The notes beneath the pieces were generated by a model that searched no databases, was not told the origin of the DNA, and worked only from the letters and a program-made list of their open reading frames with translations. The position numbers were made by a program, and so were the translations under genes. From DASWUZ01 sp036401375 (GTDB lineage: Bacteria > Acidobacteriota > Terriglobia > Terriglobales > Acidobacteriaceae), in NCBI GenBank assembly GCA_036401375.1, contig DASWVB010000002.1, positions 310,001-374,000 of the forward strand: DNA of 64,000 bases, written 5' to 3'. Numbering within the stretch: the stretch's first letter is position 1; each line of letters opens with the position of its first letter. Shown piece by piece: positions 55,018 to 62,957 of this stretch.

Positions 55018-55842
55018 ATGTCGAACTCAAGCACCCTGTCCAAAGGCACTGCACTCATCACCGGAGCATCCACCGGCATCGGCGCCGTCTATGCAGATCG
55101 CCTGGCCAAGCGCGGCTACGATCTGATCCTGATCGCACGCAACGGCACGCTGCTGAGGGAGCTTGCGAAATCTTTGACGGCTACGACTGGACGCAGCGTC
55201 GAAGCGTTCCCCGCAGACCTCACTGACAAGGATCAGTTGCGCAGAGTGGAGCAGAGGCTCAAAACCGATGCGTCGATCACCGCCCTTGTAAACAACGCTG
55301 GCTTTGGGGGAGTGTCGACCCTGCTGGATTCCAATGTCGATGACATGGAGAACATGATCGATCTGAACATCACGGCATTATTGCGCCTGACTGCGGCCGT
55401 CCTGCCAGGTTTTGTAGAACGGAAAGGCGGAGCAATCATCAACATCTCTTCTATCGTCGCTTTAAATCCTGAGCTTTTGAATGGAGTTTATAGCGGCACC
55501 AAAGCCTTTGTCCTCAACCTCACCCAGTCGCTTCACAAGGAAGTCGGCGACAAGGGTATCCAGCTTCAGGCCGTGCTGCCTGGTGCGACTGCTTCTGAGT
55601 TCTGGGATCGTGCCGGCATCGGCGGACATCAGAACCTGCCCTCTGAAATCGTGATGAGCTCAGAGGAGATGGTCGACGCTTCGCTGGTGGCTTTCGATCG
55701 CGGTGAACTGGTGACGATCCCTGCACTGCCGGAGATCGGTGACTGGGATAAGTTCAATGCAGCACGAATCAGTCTTGCGCCAAATCTTTCTCACAAGCAC
55801 TCCGCGGAGCGCTACGGCCTGCACGAGCTCGCGACCCGCTAG
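55018..55842 (+). CDS. SDR-family oxidoreductase
   Basis: A 274-residue short-chain dehydrogenase with TGASTGIG (15-22), NNAG, the serine in IINISSIVAL and YxxxK in YSGTKAF. ATG 55018 follows AGGAGA. Members of this subgroup act on small carbonyl compounds. The TetR remnant upstream may once have controlled it. Substrate is not predictable. Confidence 0.9.
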   Translation: MSNSSTLSKGTALITGASTGIGAVYADRLAKRGYDLILIARNGTLLRELAKSLTATTGRSVEAFPADLTDKDQLRRVEQRLKTDASITALVNNAGFGGVSTLLDSNVDDMENMIDLNITALLRLTAAVLPGFVERKGGAIINISSIVALNPELLNGVYSGTKAFVLNLTQSLHKEVGDKGIQLQAVLPGATASEFWDRAGIGGHQNLPSEIVMSSEEMVDASLVAFDRGELVTIPALPEIGDWDKFNAARISLAPNLSHKHSAERYGLHELATR

Positions 55843-56066
55843 CGTGACGGCAGTGCCCCAGGAGCTAAGGCATAGCCGTTAGTCCCACCGTTTAGTGACA
55901 CGGCTGATCGTAGTGCGTGTTTTATGCGGACAACGGTCACCTGCGCTCAAGCGCTTGTTGGAGACTTGCCGGCGCGCTCGTTGCGACCGGTTATGTGGCA
56001 ATCGTCCGCAGTCGCTGGCGCTGCACTTACGAAGTCCGATCACAAAGTGCTTCCTGGGAGATCCAA

Positions 56067-56912
56067 ATGAGCAACTTTACGCACCAGACAGCACCCACGC
56101 AGTTCGTCGAAGCCAACGGGATCCGTTTTGCTTACCGCCGCTTTGGCAACAAACAAGGCATTCCGCTGGTCTTCAACATCCATATCTTAGGAAACCTGGA
56201 CAACTGGGACCCCGCAGTGACCGACGGCCTCGCACAGGGTAGAGAGGTCATCCTGTTTAATAATGCCGGGGTTGCAAGCTCCAGCGGTGAAGTGCCGAGC
56301 ACGTTTGCAGAGATGGCGCGGAACGCAGGAGCTTTCATCGATGCGCTCGGCCTTCAGAAGGTGGATGTGCTCGGGTTTTCCATCGGCTCGATGGTCGCGC
56401 AGAACATCGCTATGCAGCGGCCGGACGTGGTACGCAAGCTGGTGATTGTGGGCAGCGGACCTCGCAACGGCGATGGCATGCCCGTCACTCCGCAGTCGCA
56501 GATCATCTTCACCACAAAGGATGAAAGCCAGGACGCTTTCTGGATCGACGGCTTCTTCACGGCCTCCTCCAGAAGCCAGGCGGCCGGAGCGGCTTTTCTG
56601 CAACGCCGAAACGCCCGAGTCGAAGGGCGGGATGTGCCGATCAACGACAAGGTCATGCCGGCGCAGTTCGCCGCGCTTCAAGAGTGGGCTGAGCCGAAGG
56701 GCGACCGGTTCGCTTACCTGAGGGACATCAAGATGCCGGTGCTGGTGGTGGGCGGCAAGACCGACATCATCTTCTACACCGTGAACTCCTACTACTTGCA
56801 GCAAAACCTGCCAGATGCGCAGTTGATCGTATATCCCGACTCCGGCCACGGAATGCTCTTTCAGTATCCGGAGCTCTTCGTCAGGCACACAGACATGTTC
56901 CTGACCGCCTGA
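56067..56912 (+). CDS. Alpha/beta hydrolase
   Basis: A 281-residue alpha/beta hydrolase of the haloperoxidase/epoxide-hydrolase-like group. The nucleophile motif is GFSIG with Ser105; the acid is probably the Asp in VVGGKTDIIF, and DSGHGMLF has the catalytic His. ATG 56067 has GGGAG just upstream; the open frame starts at 55917 but that extension lacks similarity. It lies next to an SDR gene, a pairing common in catabolic clusters. Confidence 0.88.
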   Translation: MSNFTHQTAPTQFVEANGIRFAYRRFGNKQGIPLVFNIHILGNLDNWDPAVTDGLAQGREVILFNNAGVASSSGEVPSTFAEMARNAGAFIDALGLQKVDVLGFSIGSMVAQNIAMQRPDVVRKLVIVGSGPRNGDGMPVTPQSQIIFTTKDESQDAFWIDGFFTASSRSQAAGAAFLQRRNARVEGRDVPINDKVMPAQFAALQEWAEPKGDRFAYLRDIKMPVLVVGGKTDIIFYTVNSYYLQQNLPDAQLIVYPDSGHGMLFQYPELFVRHTDMFLTA

Positions 56913-57417
56913 CGCGAGCAGTCTGACAATACAGATGCCCTGGCAGTCAGTGCAGACGGATGGTCTGATGGTAACGCGGGAGGGAGACGCTTCCAGTTGC
57001 CGAGCGGCATGGCTCTGCGACGAGTGCCCGACTTGAACCGTATACAACCCCCCGCATACCTGATATTCGACGCTGCCTTCAAGGCGATCGGTAGGGAACA
57101 TCTAACCAATCTACAGACACAAGAGCTTGCCTCCACTGATCTGACGGAATTGAGATATGTCATAGAGGACGAAAGCAACGGCCTGTTTTGGGTGCAGAAG
57201 AACGAGAACGACCCTCCTATGAAACGAGACTCTTTCAAATCTCCATGTTGTAGGTAAATTGGAGTCAGTCGCTTTGATTCGCCGTAATGAGCGGGTCGGC
57301 GTCGTCGTCAGGTGCTGCGTCACCGCGACCTCGGCTTCAGGCATGCCATATCACCTTCAGGTCGGTGAATCTATCCCCGCTAATGGTTGTTTGGCGCGGC
57401 GGTTTTACAATGTGGGT
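56913..57417 (+). other. Unassigned interval ahead of thiG
   Basis: About 505 bases. A plus-strand frame at 56997-57257 (86 residues, with LIFDAAFKAIGREHLTNLQT) is open but shows no family resemblance or ribosome binding site, so I do not call it. No riboswitch motif such as a TPP box is visible before thiG. Confidence 0.3.
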
Positions 57418-58200
57418 ATGGGACCTTTGGTGATTGCGGGGAAGGCCTTTCAGTCGCGGCTGATTGTGGGCACGGGGAAGTATAAGGATGGGGCGGAGAC
57501 GCAGGCGGCGATCGAGGCCTCGGGCGCGGAGATGGTCACCGTCGCGGTGCGGCGGGTGAACCTGGACCGCACTAGAGTTGGGTCGGGGGAGTCGCTGCTC
57601 GACTTTCTCGACCCCGAGCGCTACTTCCTCCTGCCCAATACGGCGGGGTGCTACACGGCCGACGAAGCCATCCGCGCCGCTCGTCTGGGCCGCGAGGTTG
57701 GCCTCTCCGACTGGGTCAAGATTGAGGTGATCGGTGACCTGGCTACCCTCTATCCCGACGTGCAGGCGACCCTCGAGGCGACGCGGGTACTGGTCAAGGA
57801 AGGGTTTACCGTTCTGCCGTATACCTCTGACGATATTGTGTTTGCGAAGCGGCTGATCGATGCGGGCGCGGCGGCGATCATGCCGTTGGGCGCTCCGATT
57901 GGGACGGGGCTGGGGATGCAGAACACGGCGACCTTCCGCATCTTGCGGGAGATGATTACCGAGGTGCCGCTGATCGTCGATGCGGGCGTGGGGACCGCTT
58001 CGGACGCAGCGATTGCTATGGAGCTGGGGGCGGATGCGGTTCTGATGAACTCCGGCATCGCGGGCGCGGCGCGGCCGGTGCTGATGGCCGAGGCGATGCA
58101 GCATGCGGTGATCGCGGGCCGGCTGGCTTATCTTGCAGGGCGCATGTCGCGGAAGCTTTATGCGACGGCTAGTTCGCCGCTCGAGGGCATTTCGAAGTAA
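57418..58200 (+). CDS. thiG: Thiazole synthase
   Basis: A 260-residue TIM-barrel enzyme that builds the thiazole ring of thiamine from deoxyxylulose phosphate, dehydroglycine and ThiS-thiocarboxylate. The family stretches are LIVGTGKYKD, Lys101 in DWVKIEVIGD (the Schiff-base lysine), and PLIVDAGVGTASDAAIAMELGADAVL. Start ATG 57418 (MGPLVIAGKAFQS) is preferred over an upstream open extension from 57259. Codon use has more GGG/GCG than neighbours. No thiS, thiH or thiO is adjacent. Confidence 0.93.
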   Translation: MGPLVIAGKAFQSRLIVGTGKYKDGAETQAAIEASGAEMVTVAVRRVNLDRTRVGSGESLLDFLDPERYFLLPNTAGCYTADEAIRAARLGREVGLSDWVKIEVIGDLATLYPDVQATLEATRVLVKEGFTVLPYTSDDIVFAKRLIDAGAAAIMPLGAPIGTGLGMQNTATFRILREMITEVPLIVDAGVGTASDAAIAMELGADAVLMNSGIAGAARPVLMAEAMQHAVIAGRLAYLAGRMSRKLYATASSPLEGISK

Positions 58201-58268
58201 TTGTCTGCACATCGCGATGCCATGTCTCTCTGATAGTTGACATGGGCGTACTCCGGCTTACGGTCGAT

Positions 58269-58302
58269 CCCATTCATGCGCGAAGTGCTGCGCATGAATG
58301 GG
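58269..58302. repeat. REP-like hairpin, first copy
   Basis: CCCATTCATGCGC (58269-58281) and GCGCATGAATGGG (58290-58302) form a perfect 13-bp stem with an 8-base loop. It is followed by GCACCCC, so that ATGGGGCACCC reads from 58298 to 58308. Confidence 0.7.
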
Positions 58303-58375
58303 GCACCCCGGCCTCTCGTCGACGGCTTTTCGCTCACCTTGCAGATTTCGACAAAGAATTTTCTGCCCTCCAGCT

Positions 58376-58401
58376 CCCATGTCTCAAACGCGAGACATGG
58401 G
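58376..58401. repeat. REP-like hairpin, second copy
   Basis: CCCATGTCTC (58376-58385) and GAGACATGGG (58392-58401) form a 10-bp stem with a 6-base loop. It also ends in ATGGGGCACCC (58397-58407), the same edge as the first hairpin about 100 bases upstream, though the stems differ. Confidence 0.7.
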
Positions 58402-58547
58402 GCACCCGGCGAGCAGAGTGGCTGGGGCCCCCCTGACAGGGCGCAATTAGCAGCTGTCTCGTTCACACGAGCGACGGGTGAGCGGCAAGCGGCGCATCCC
58501 GGGTGCTACTGGGAGGGCGGCTGGCGGTGGGGTAGACTCAAGCACGC

Positions 58548-59159
58548 ATGCGCGTCTTTGGGATCGACTGCGGCACCGAGTGCACCGGCTATGGGGTGGT
58601 GGAGTGGTGCGATGACGATCGCGACCCGCACCTGGTAGCGCTCGCTTCCGGTGGCATCCGGCTGCCCAGGAAAGAGCCGATGCCCCAGCGGCTGGCTCTG
58701 GTCTATGCTGAGTTGATGGCCTTACTCGCGATTCACCGGCCCGACGTTGTGGCGATCGAGGAGGTGTTCTTCTCGGCCAACGTGCGGTCGGCTTTGAAGC
58801 TCGGCCAGGTGCGCGGAGTCGCGCTGCTGGCGGCCGCGAATCACGGATTTCCGGTGGCCGAGTATGCGCCGCTTAAGATCAAGTCCTCCGTAGTGGGTTA
58901 CGGGATGGCGCAGAAGGAGCAGGTGCAATATATGGTTACGCGGCTGCTGCGGCTGGATTGCACACCGGAGCCTGCCGACGCGGCGGACGCGCTGGCCGTC
59001 GCGATCTGCCATCTTCATACCGCGCAGACGCTTGCACAGCAGGTGGAGGTGTCGCTACCGCGGGCTGTCGCGTTAAAGCCTTTCGCTCCCAAGGCATTGG
59101 ACCTGAAGCCAGCCAATGGGAATGCGCGGGAGAAAAAGCCGCAGCAGGCCGCCTCTTGA
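58548..59159 (+). CDS. ruvC: Holliday-junction resolvase
   Basis: A 203-residue RuvC endonuclease that resolves Holliday junctions. Catalytic acidic residues are Asp7 in GIDCGT, Glu71 in VAIEEVFF, and Asp144 and Asp147 in ADAADALAVAICH. The C-terminal 40 residues are Pro/Lys/Ala-rich and longer than usual. ruvA/ruvB are not adjacent. The region before it contains the two repeated hairpins. Confidence 0.94.
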   Translation: MRVFGIDCGTECTGYGVVEWCDDDRDPHLVALASGGIRLPRKEPMPQRLALVYAELMALLAIHRPDVVAIEEVFFSANVRSALKLGQVRGVALLAAANHGFPVAEYAPLKIKSSVVGYGMAQKEQVQYMVTRLLRLDCTPEPADAADALAVAICHLHTAQTLAQQVEVSLPRAVALKPFAPKALDLKPANGNAREKKPQQAAS

Positions 59160-59170
59160 AGAGACGTCGC

Positions 59171-59899
59171 ATGCGCATCAGCCAGACGCGGAGCGGAGGT
59201 CATCCGGGCGCCGCGATCCTACTGGGCGTCACGTGTCTGCCGGCGATGCTGGTGATCGGGCTGACGGCTCAGACCCCCTCCACAGCCAGGGCTGCTGCGC
59301 AGATCGAGTTCAACTTTGAGAATGCCGGCCTGGACCCCCAGCGCTACTCGATCAAGGTCGATGAGAGCGGCCACGGCCACTACCACTCCGAGCCCGGTCC
59401 TCATAAACCGGACGCGGAGGCCGGGGAGATGCCGTCACAGCCCCAGGAGACCGATATCCAGCTCAGCCCGGCGACCCGCGACTACCTCTTTGCCACAGCA
59501 CGGGCGCGGCAGTTCTTTGCGAGGAACTGCGACGACGGTAAAGGGAAGGTCGCCTTCGAGGGCAAGAAACAGGTCTCCTACCACGGGGCCGACGGCACCG
59601 GGAGCTGTACATATAACTGGTCGAAGGACGACCGGATCGATCGGCTCACACACATCTTCGGGGGCATCTCGGAGACGCTGGAGGCGGGTAGCAGGCTGGC
59701 GATCGAGCACCGCCATGATCCGCTCGCGCTCGATCACGAGCTCCGTGCCCTCGCGCTCGACTTCAAAGAGGGTCGTGCCTTTGAGGTGGGCAATATCGCC
59801 GGCGAGCTGCAATCGATCGTGCAGGATGAATCCGTAATGGTGCGCGCGCGTTCAAGGGCAGGCGAGTTGTTGCGGGCATCCAATCGCAATCCCGATTGA
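59171..59899 (+). CDS. Exported protein of unknown function
   Basis: A 242-residue protein with an N-terminal signal/anchor (GAAILLGVTCLPAMLVIGL). The mature part begins with RAAAQIEFNFENAGLDPQRY and contains HGHYHSEPGPHKP, and later two cysteines (NCDDGKG, GSCTYNW). No catalytic motif is recognised. It begins 11 bases after ruvC, so the two are probably co-transcribed, but the functional link is unclear. Confidence 0.7.
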   Translation: MRISQTRSGGHPGAAILLGVTCLPAMLVIGLTAQTPSTARAAAQIEFNFENAGLDPQRYSIKVDESGHGHYHSEPGPHKPDAEAGEMPSQPQETDIQLSPATRDYLFATARARQFFARNCDDGKGKVAFEGKKQVSYHGADGTGSCTYNWSKDDRIDRLTHIFGGISETLEAGSRLAIEHRHDPLALDHELRALALDFKEGRAFEVGNIAGELQSIVQDESVMVRARSRAGELLRASNRNPD

Positions 59900-60098
59900 A
59901 CTCTGGTGCGTGTGTAAGCAGGGCAGCTGAAATCTCTCGTCCAGGGGAGCCGTTGCTGAGCGAGCGGGGTGTCCGCAACCGGCATCTCGGCCCGCTGTTA
60001 TAGTCAATCCGCGTCGCACGCAACTTATAAGCGGGAAAATAGTCTTATTCTTTAGCACCGGTCTTTCAAGTGAGGGCTGGTGTGACGGAGGCGCTCGC

Positions 60099-61817
60099 AT
60101 GCATAGCCGGAGCTCACAATCTTCAGATTGGCTTAACAGTATTACGCGGCGTGCTTGCAGATCGATGTTGCCGTCGCTCGCTCTTAGCCTGCTGTGCGTT
60201 GGGGGCAGCGCCACCGTCAGGGCTCAACAGGAGGCTGGGCCCCCGAGCCAGGGACAGACTCAGGTTCGGGCTGTGCGCCTGAGCGACGTTGAAGGAGGAG
60301 CCCAGATACTGCTCGGCGATGGCTCTGAATTCAAGCAGGCGTTTGTCAATATGCCTGTGGTCGAGGGCTCCCGTCTGGAGACGCGCGATGACGGTCGCGC
60401 CGAGATCGAGTTTGAAGACGGCGCAGTCGCTCGCCTGACCCCGAACAGCTCGCTCGCGCTGAATCAGCTGAGCCGAAGCTCTGACGGAGGGACCATCAAT
60501 CAACTTGAGGTGCTCTCCGGGCTGGTCTATTTTGAGGCAGGCGCCGATCGCAGCCAGCAGTACTCGATCGTCTTCGGAAAGAATGTGATCACCCCGAATG
60601 AGACGAGCACCTTCCGCGTGAACATGGACGCCAATCCCGTCGAGGTCGTTGTCCTGCAAGGCAGCGTACAGGCGTCGAACCCTGGAGCATTTTCGGTGAG
60701 CGTTCATGAGGGCGAGACGATTCGCTTCGATGCGGGCGATGCTCGCTACTTCCTAGCCAGCGAAACGGCGCCCGATTCGTGGGACCAGTGGAACATCGAT
60801 CGCGACAAGGCCCTCGCATCCCTCTCAGCGCAGCAGACCTCCATCGATTCTGCGGGTGTTAACTCCGGTGCCCCCGGCTGGAGCGATCTCGATCATTATG
60901 GTGACTGGTACTCGGTTCCCGACTACGGCAACGTCTGGGCTCCGAGAGGGGTCGATGCAAGCTGGGACCCCTATGGCTCGGGCTACTGGGGCTACTATCC
61001 CGGCACCGGGTATCTCTGGATTTCATCGAATCCCTGGGGCTGGCTGCCGTACCACTGCGGTGCGTGGAATTACTTCAACGGCTTTGGCTGGGGCTGGATC
61101 CCGAATAATTGCGCCTTGGACGGGTCAGTCTGGTACGCCGATATCACCATCTGGAATGCACCCTATTCTTATATCTGGCCGCGGCGCCCGCACCCTGTGG
61201 AGCCTCGCGATAACCTGCCCCATCACGGCTCTCCGCACGCGGGCACCTTCATAGCGGTGAACCGCGGGCCGCAGCTCCTCGATGGCCAGCGGCGCGGGAC
61301 GGTTTCCTTTCCACGCAACTCTCCGCGAACGCTTTTCGTCGGCGGCCAGGCGATTGCCCCGCTGCCGAAGACCTTTAACCCCAGGGCCGGCGAGATGGTC
61401 GATGTGTCAGGGGCAGGGCGGGTGGTGTCCTCGCAGCCGGGCGGGTACCAGGGTCTGAGACCTCAACTCGGCGCTGGCAGGCCACCGTCCGAAGGCGGAG
61501 GCGGTCATCAGGAAGGCAATGGGTACCAGGGCGCGAATGGTGGTTATCAGGGCCGTTCGGGAGACGTTCCGCTGACGAGGCAGCCGTACCTCACGTCGCC
61601 TCGGGCGCCGTCAGCGCCTCAGGAGCCGCGTCAGCCGGGACTGTATGTTGCGCCGCCGCCCTACCAGCAGCGCACGATCGCTCCGCCCGCGCCTCCGCGC
61701 ATGATCGCTCCGCCTGCGCCTCCGCGGGCGAGTGCTCCGGAGCGGTCAAGCGCACCTGAGTCGAGGTCGAGTGCACCGCCTCCAGCTCCAGCTCCTGCTC
61801 CTGCCGGTAAGAAGTGA
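60099..61817 (+). CDS. FecR-domain / DUF6600-type secreted protein
   Basis: A 572-residue exported protein. After a signal peptide (LPSLALSLLCVGGSATVRAQ) there is a FecR-like domain (residues about 50-215, with GSRLETRDDGRAEIEFEDGA). The middle has Trp/Tyr-rich repeats (HYGDWYSVPDYGNVWAP, NPWGWLPYHCGAWNYFNGFG) of DUF6600 type, and the C-terminus is Pro/Ala/Gln-rich with PPAPPR repeats. Such proteins are abundant in Acidobacteriota; their role, perhaps cell-surface adhesion or signalling, is unproven. There is no adjacent sigma-factor or TonB gene. Confidence 0.82.
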   Translation: MHSRSSQSSDWLNSITRRACRSMLPSLALSLLCVGGSATVRAQQEAGPPSQGQTQVRAVRLSDVEGGAQILLGDGSEFKQAFVNMPVVEGSRLETRDDGRAEIEFEDGAVARLTPNSSLALNQLSRSSDGGTINQLEVLSGLVYFEAGADRSQQYSIVFGKNVITPNETSTFRVNMDANPVEVVVLQGSVQASNPGAFSVSVHEGETIRFDAGDARYFLASETAPDSWDQWNIDRDKALASLSAQQTSIDSAGVNSGAPGWSDLDHYGDWYSVPDYGNVWAPRGVDASWDPYGSGYWGYYPGTGYLWISSNPWGWLPYHCGAWNYFNGFGWGWIPNNCALDGSVWYADITIWNAPYSYIWPRRPHPVEPRDNLPHHGSPHAGTFIAVNRGPQLLDGQRRGTVSFPRNSPRTLFVGGQAIAPLPKTFNPRAGEMVDVSGAGRVVSSQPGGYQGLRPQLGAGRPPSEGGGGHQEGNGYQGANGGYQGRSGDVPLTRQPYLTSPRAPSAPQEPRQPGLYVAPPPYQQRTIAPPAPPRMIAPPAPPRASAPERSSAPESRSSAPPPAPAPAPAGKK

Positions 61818-61912
61818 TACCCGGCAGGAGGGCAGGATAATTGTAGGCGATTCGGCTGCGCGCGGAGCTCTGAGCAGCTACGGCTTTCGGGCGAGCTCAG
61901 CAGTCGCTGCGC

Positions 61913-62722
61913 TCATCCGCTGGGCGGACTGCCGGCTGGCAGAGCGCGATGGATCGCTGCGGCGTCGTCCAGGGTCAGAGCCTCGGAGCGAATGAGAAGA
62001 GGGATGCCGCATTGCTCGAGCGCGGCAATCACGCTCTCGCTGCTGTAGCCGGCTGCGCGCAGGTTGTTGGCGAGCGTCTTGCGTTTCTGCGCAAAGCTCT
62101 GTTTGAGGAATTCGATGAACAGCGCCGGCTCGACCCGCAGCTCTTCAAAGCGCGGCCGCATAGTGAGCCGGAGAACTGTCGAATGCACATCCGGCGGAGG
62201 CGAAAAGGCCGATGGCGGCAGGGTAAAGAGCCTCTCGACCGTAGCGTAGAGTTGAGCCGTGGCAGAGAGCAGGCCATAATCGCGGGTGCCGGGAGTCGCC
62301 GCGACACGGTCCGCGACCTCACGCTGCACCATCAGAATTGCGCGGCCAATCACGCGGTGGAACGAGAATATCCGCAGCAGAATGTCGGACGTGATGTAGT
62401 AAGGCAGGTTGCCGGCTACCGCGAGCTTCGAGCCGCCTTCACTCGACACTTCATCGAAGTCGAACTCCAGAATGTCGCGCTCGAGTACCTCGACGTTGTG
62501 CTGCCCGGCAAATTGCACTTGTAACTGAATCGCCATGTCATGATCGAGTTCGACGGCCACCAGCCGGTGAGCTCTCGCGGCGAGCAGTTCCGTGATTGCG
62601 CCCCGTCCGGGCCCGACCTCGACAACGGTGCGTTGCGTCAGGTCGCCAAGAGCTTCGACGATTGCCATCGATGCCGAGGGATCAACGAGGAAGTTTTGCC
62701 CAAGCTTCGGCTTACTCACCAC
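61913..62722 (-). CDS. ksgA: 16S rRNA dimethyladenosine transferase
   Basis: A 269-residue SAM-dependent methyltransferase that dimethylates two adjacent adenines in the 3' end of 16S rRNA (RsmA/KsgA). It has KLGQNFLVD at the N-terminus, motif I VVEVGPGRGAIT, and the NLPY catalytic motif at residues 105-108 followed by YITSDILLRI. The C-terminal helical domain is complete. It is divergent from the glycogen synthase gene. Confidence 0.95.
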   Translation of the reverse strand: MVSKPKLGQNFLVDPSASMAIVEALGDLTQRTVVEVGPGRGAITELLAARAHRLVAVELDHDMAIQLQVQFAGQHNVEVLERDILEFDFDEVSSEGGSKLAVAGNLPYYITSDILLRIFSFHRVIGRAILMVQREVADRVAATPGTRDYGLLSATAQLYATVERLFTLPPSAFSPPPDVHSTVLRLTMRPRFEELRVEPALFIEFLKQSFAQKRKTLANNLRAAGYSSESVIAALEQCGIPLLIRSEALTLDDAAAIHRALPAGSPPSG

Positions 62723-62957
62723 GATACGCGACGTCCTGCGGCTGATCTTCTGCTCAACAGCCTCGTTGACTTTCTTCGGATGTTCATAACCTGTGCAATG
62801 CCATCTTCATCAAGATACCAAGGACGATCGCGCTGCATGCAAGGCTGCACAGCTTGGGGTTCGCTGGCCCCGGGGCTGGGGCACGGCGTTACACTGACTA
62901 CTGCGCCCATGCGGTCTGATGAACTGCTGTGCGAGGCGCGGAAGTGGAGCAGTAACG

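Noticed and set aside
56997..57257. An 86-residue plus-strand frame before thiG
   Set aside because: No ribosome binding site, no family resemblance and antisense frames are equally open.
57258..57417. TPP riboswitch upstream of thiG
   Set aside because: No CUGAGA-type core or conserved arms are visible.
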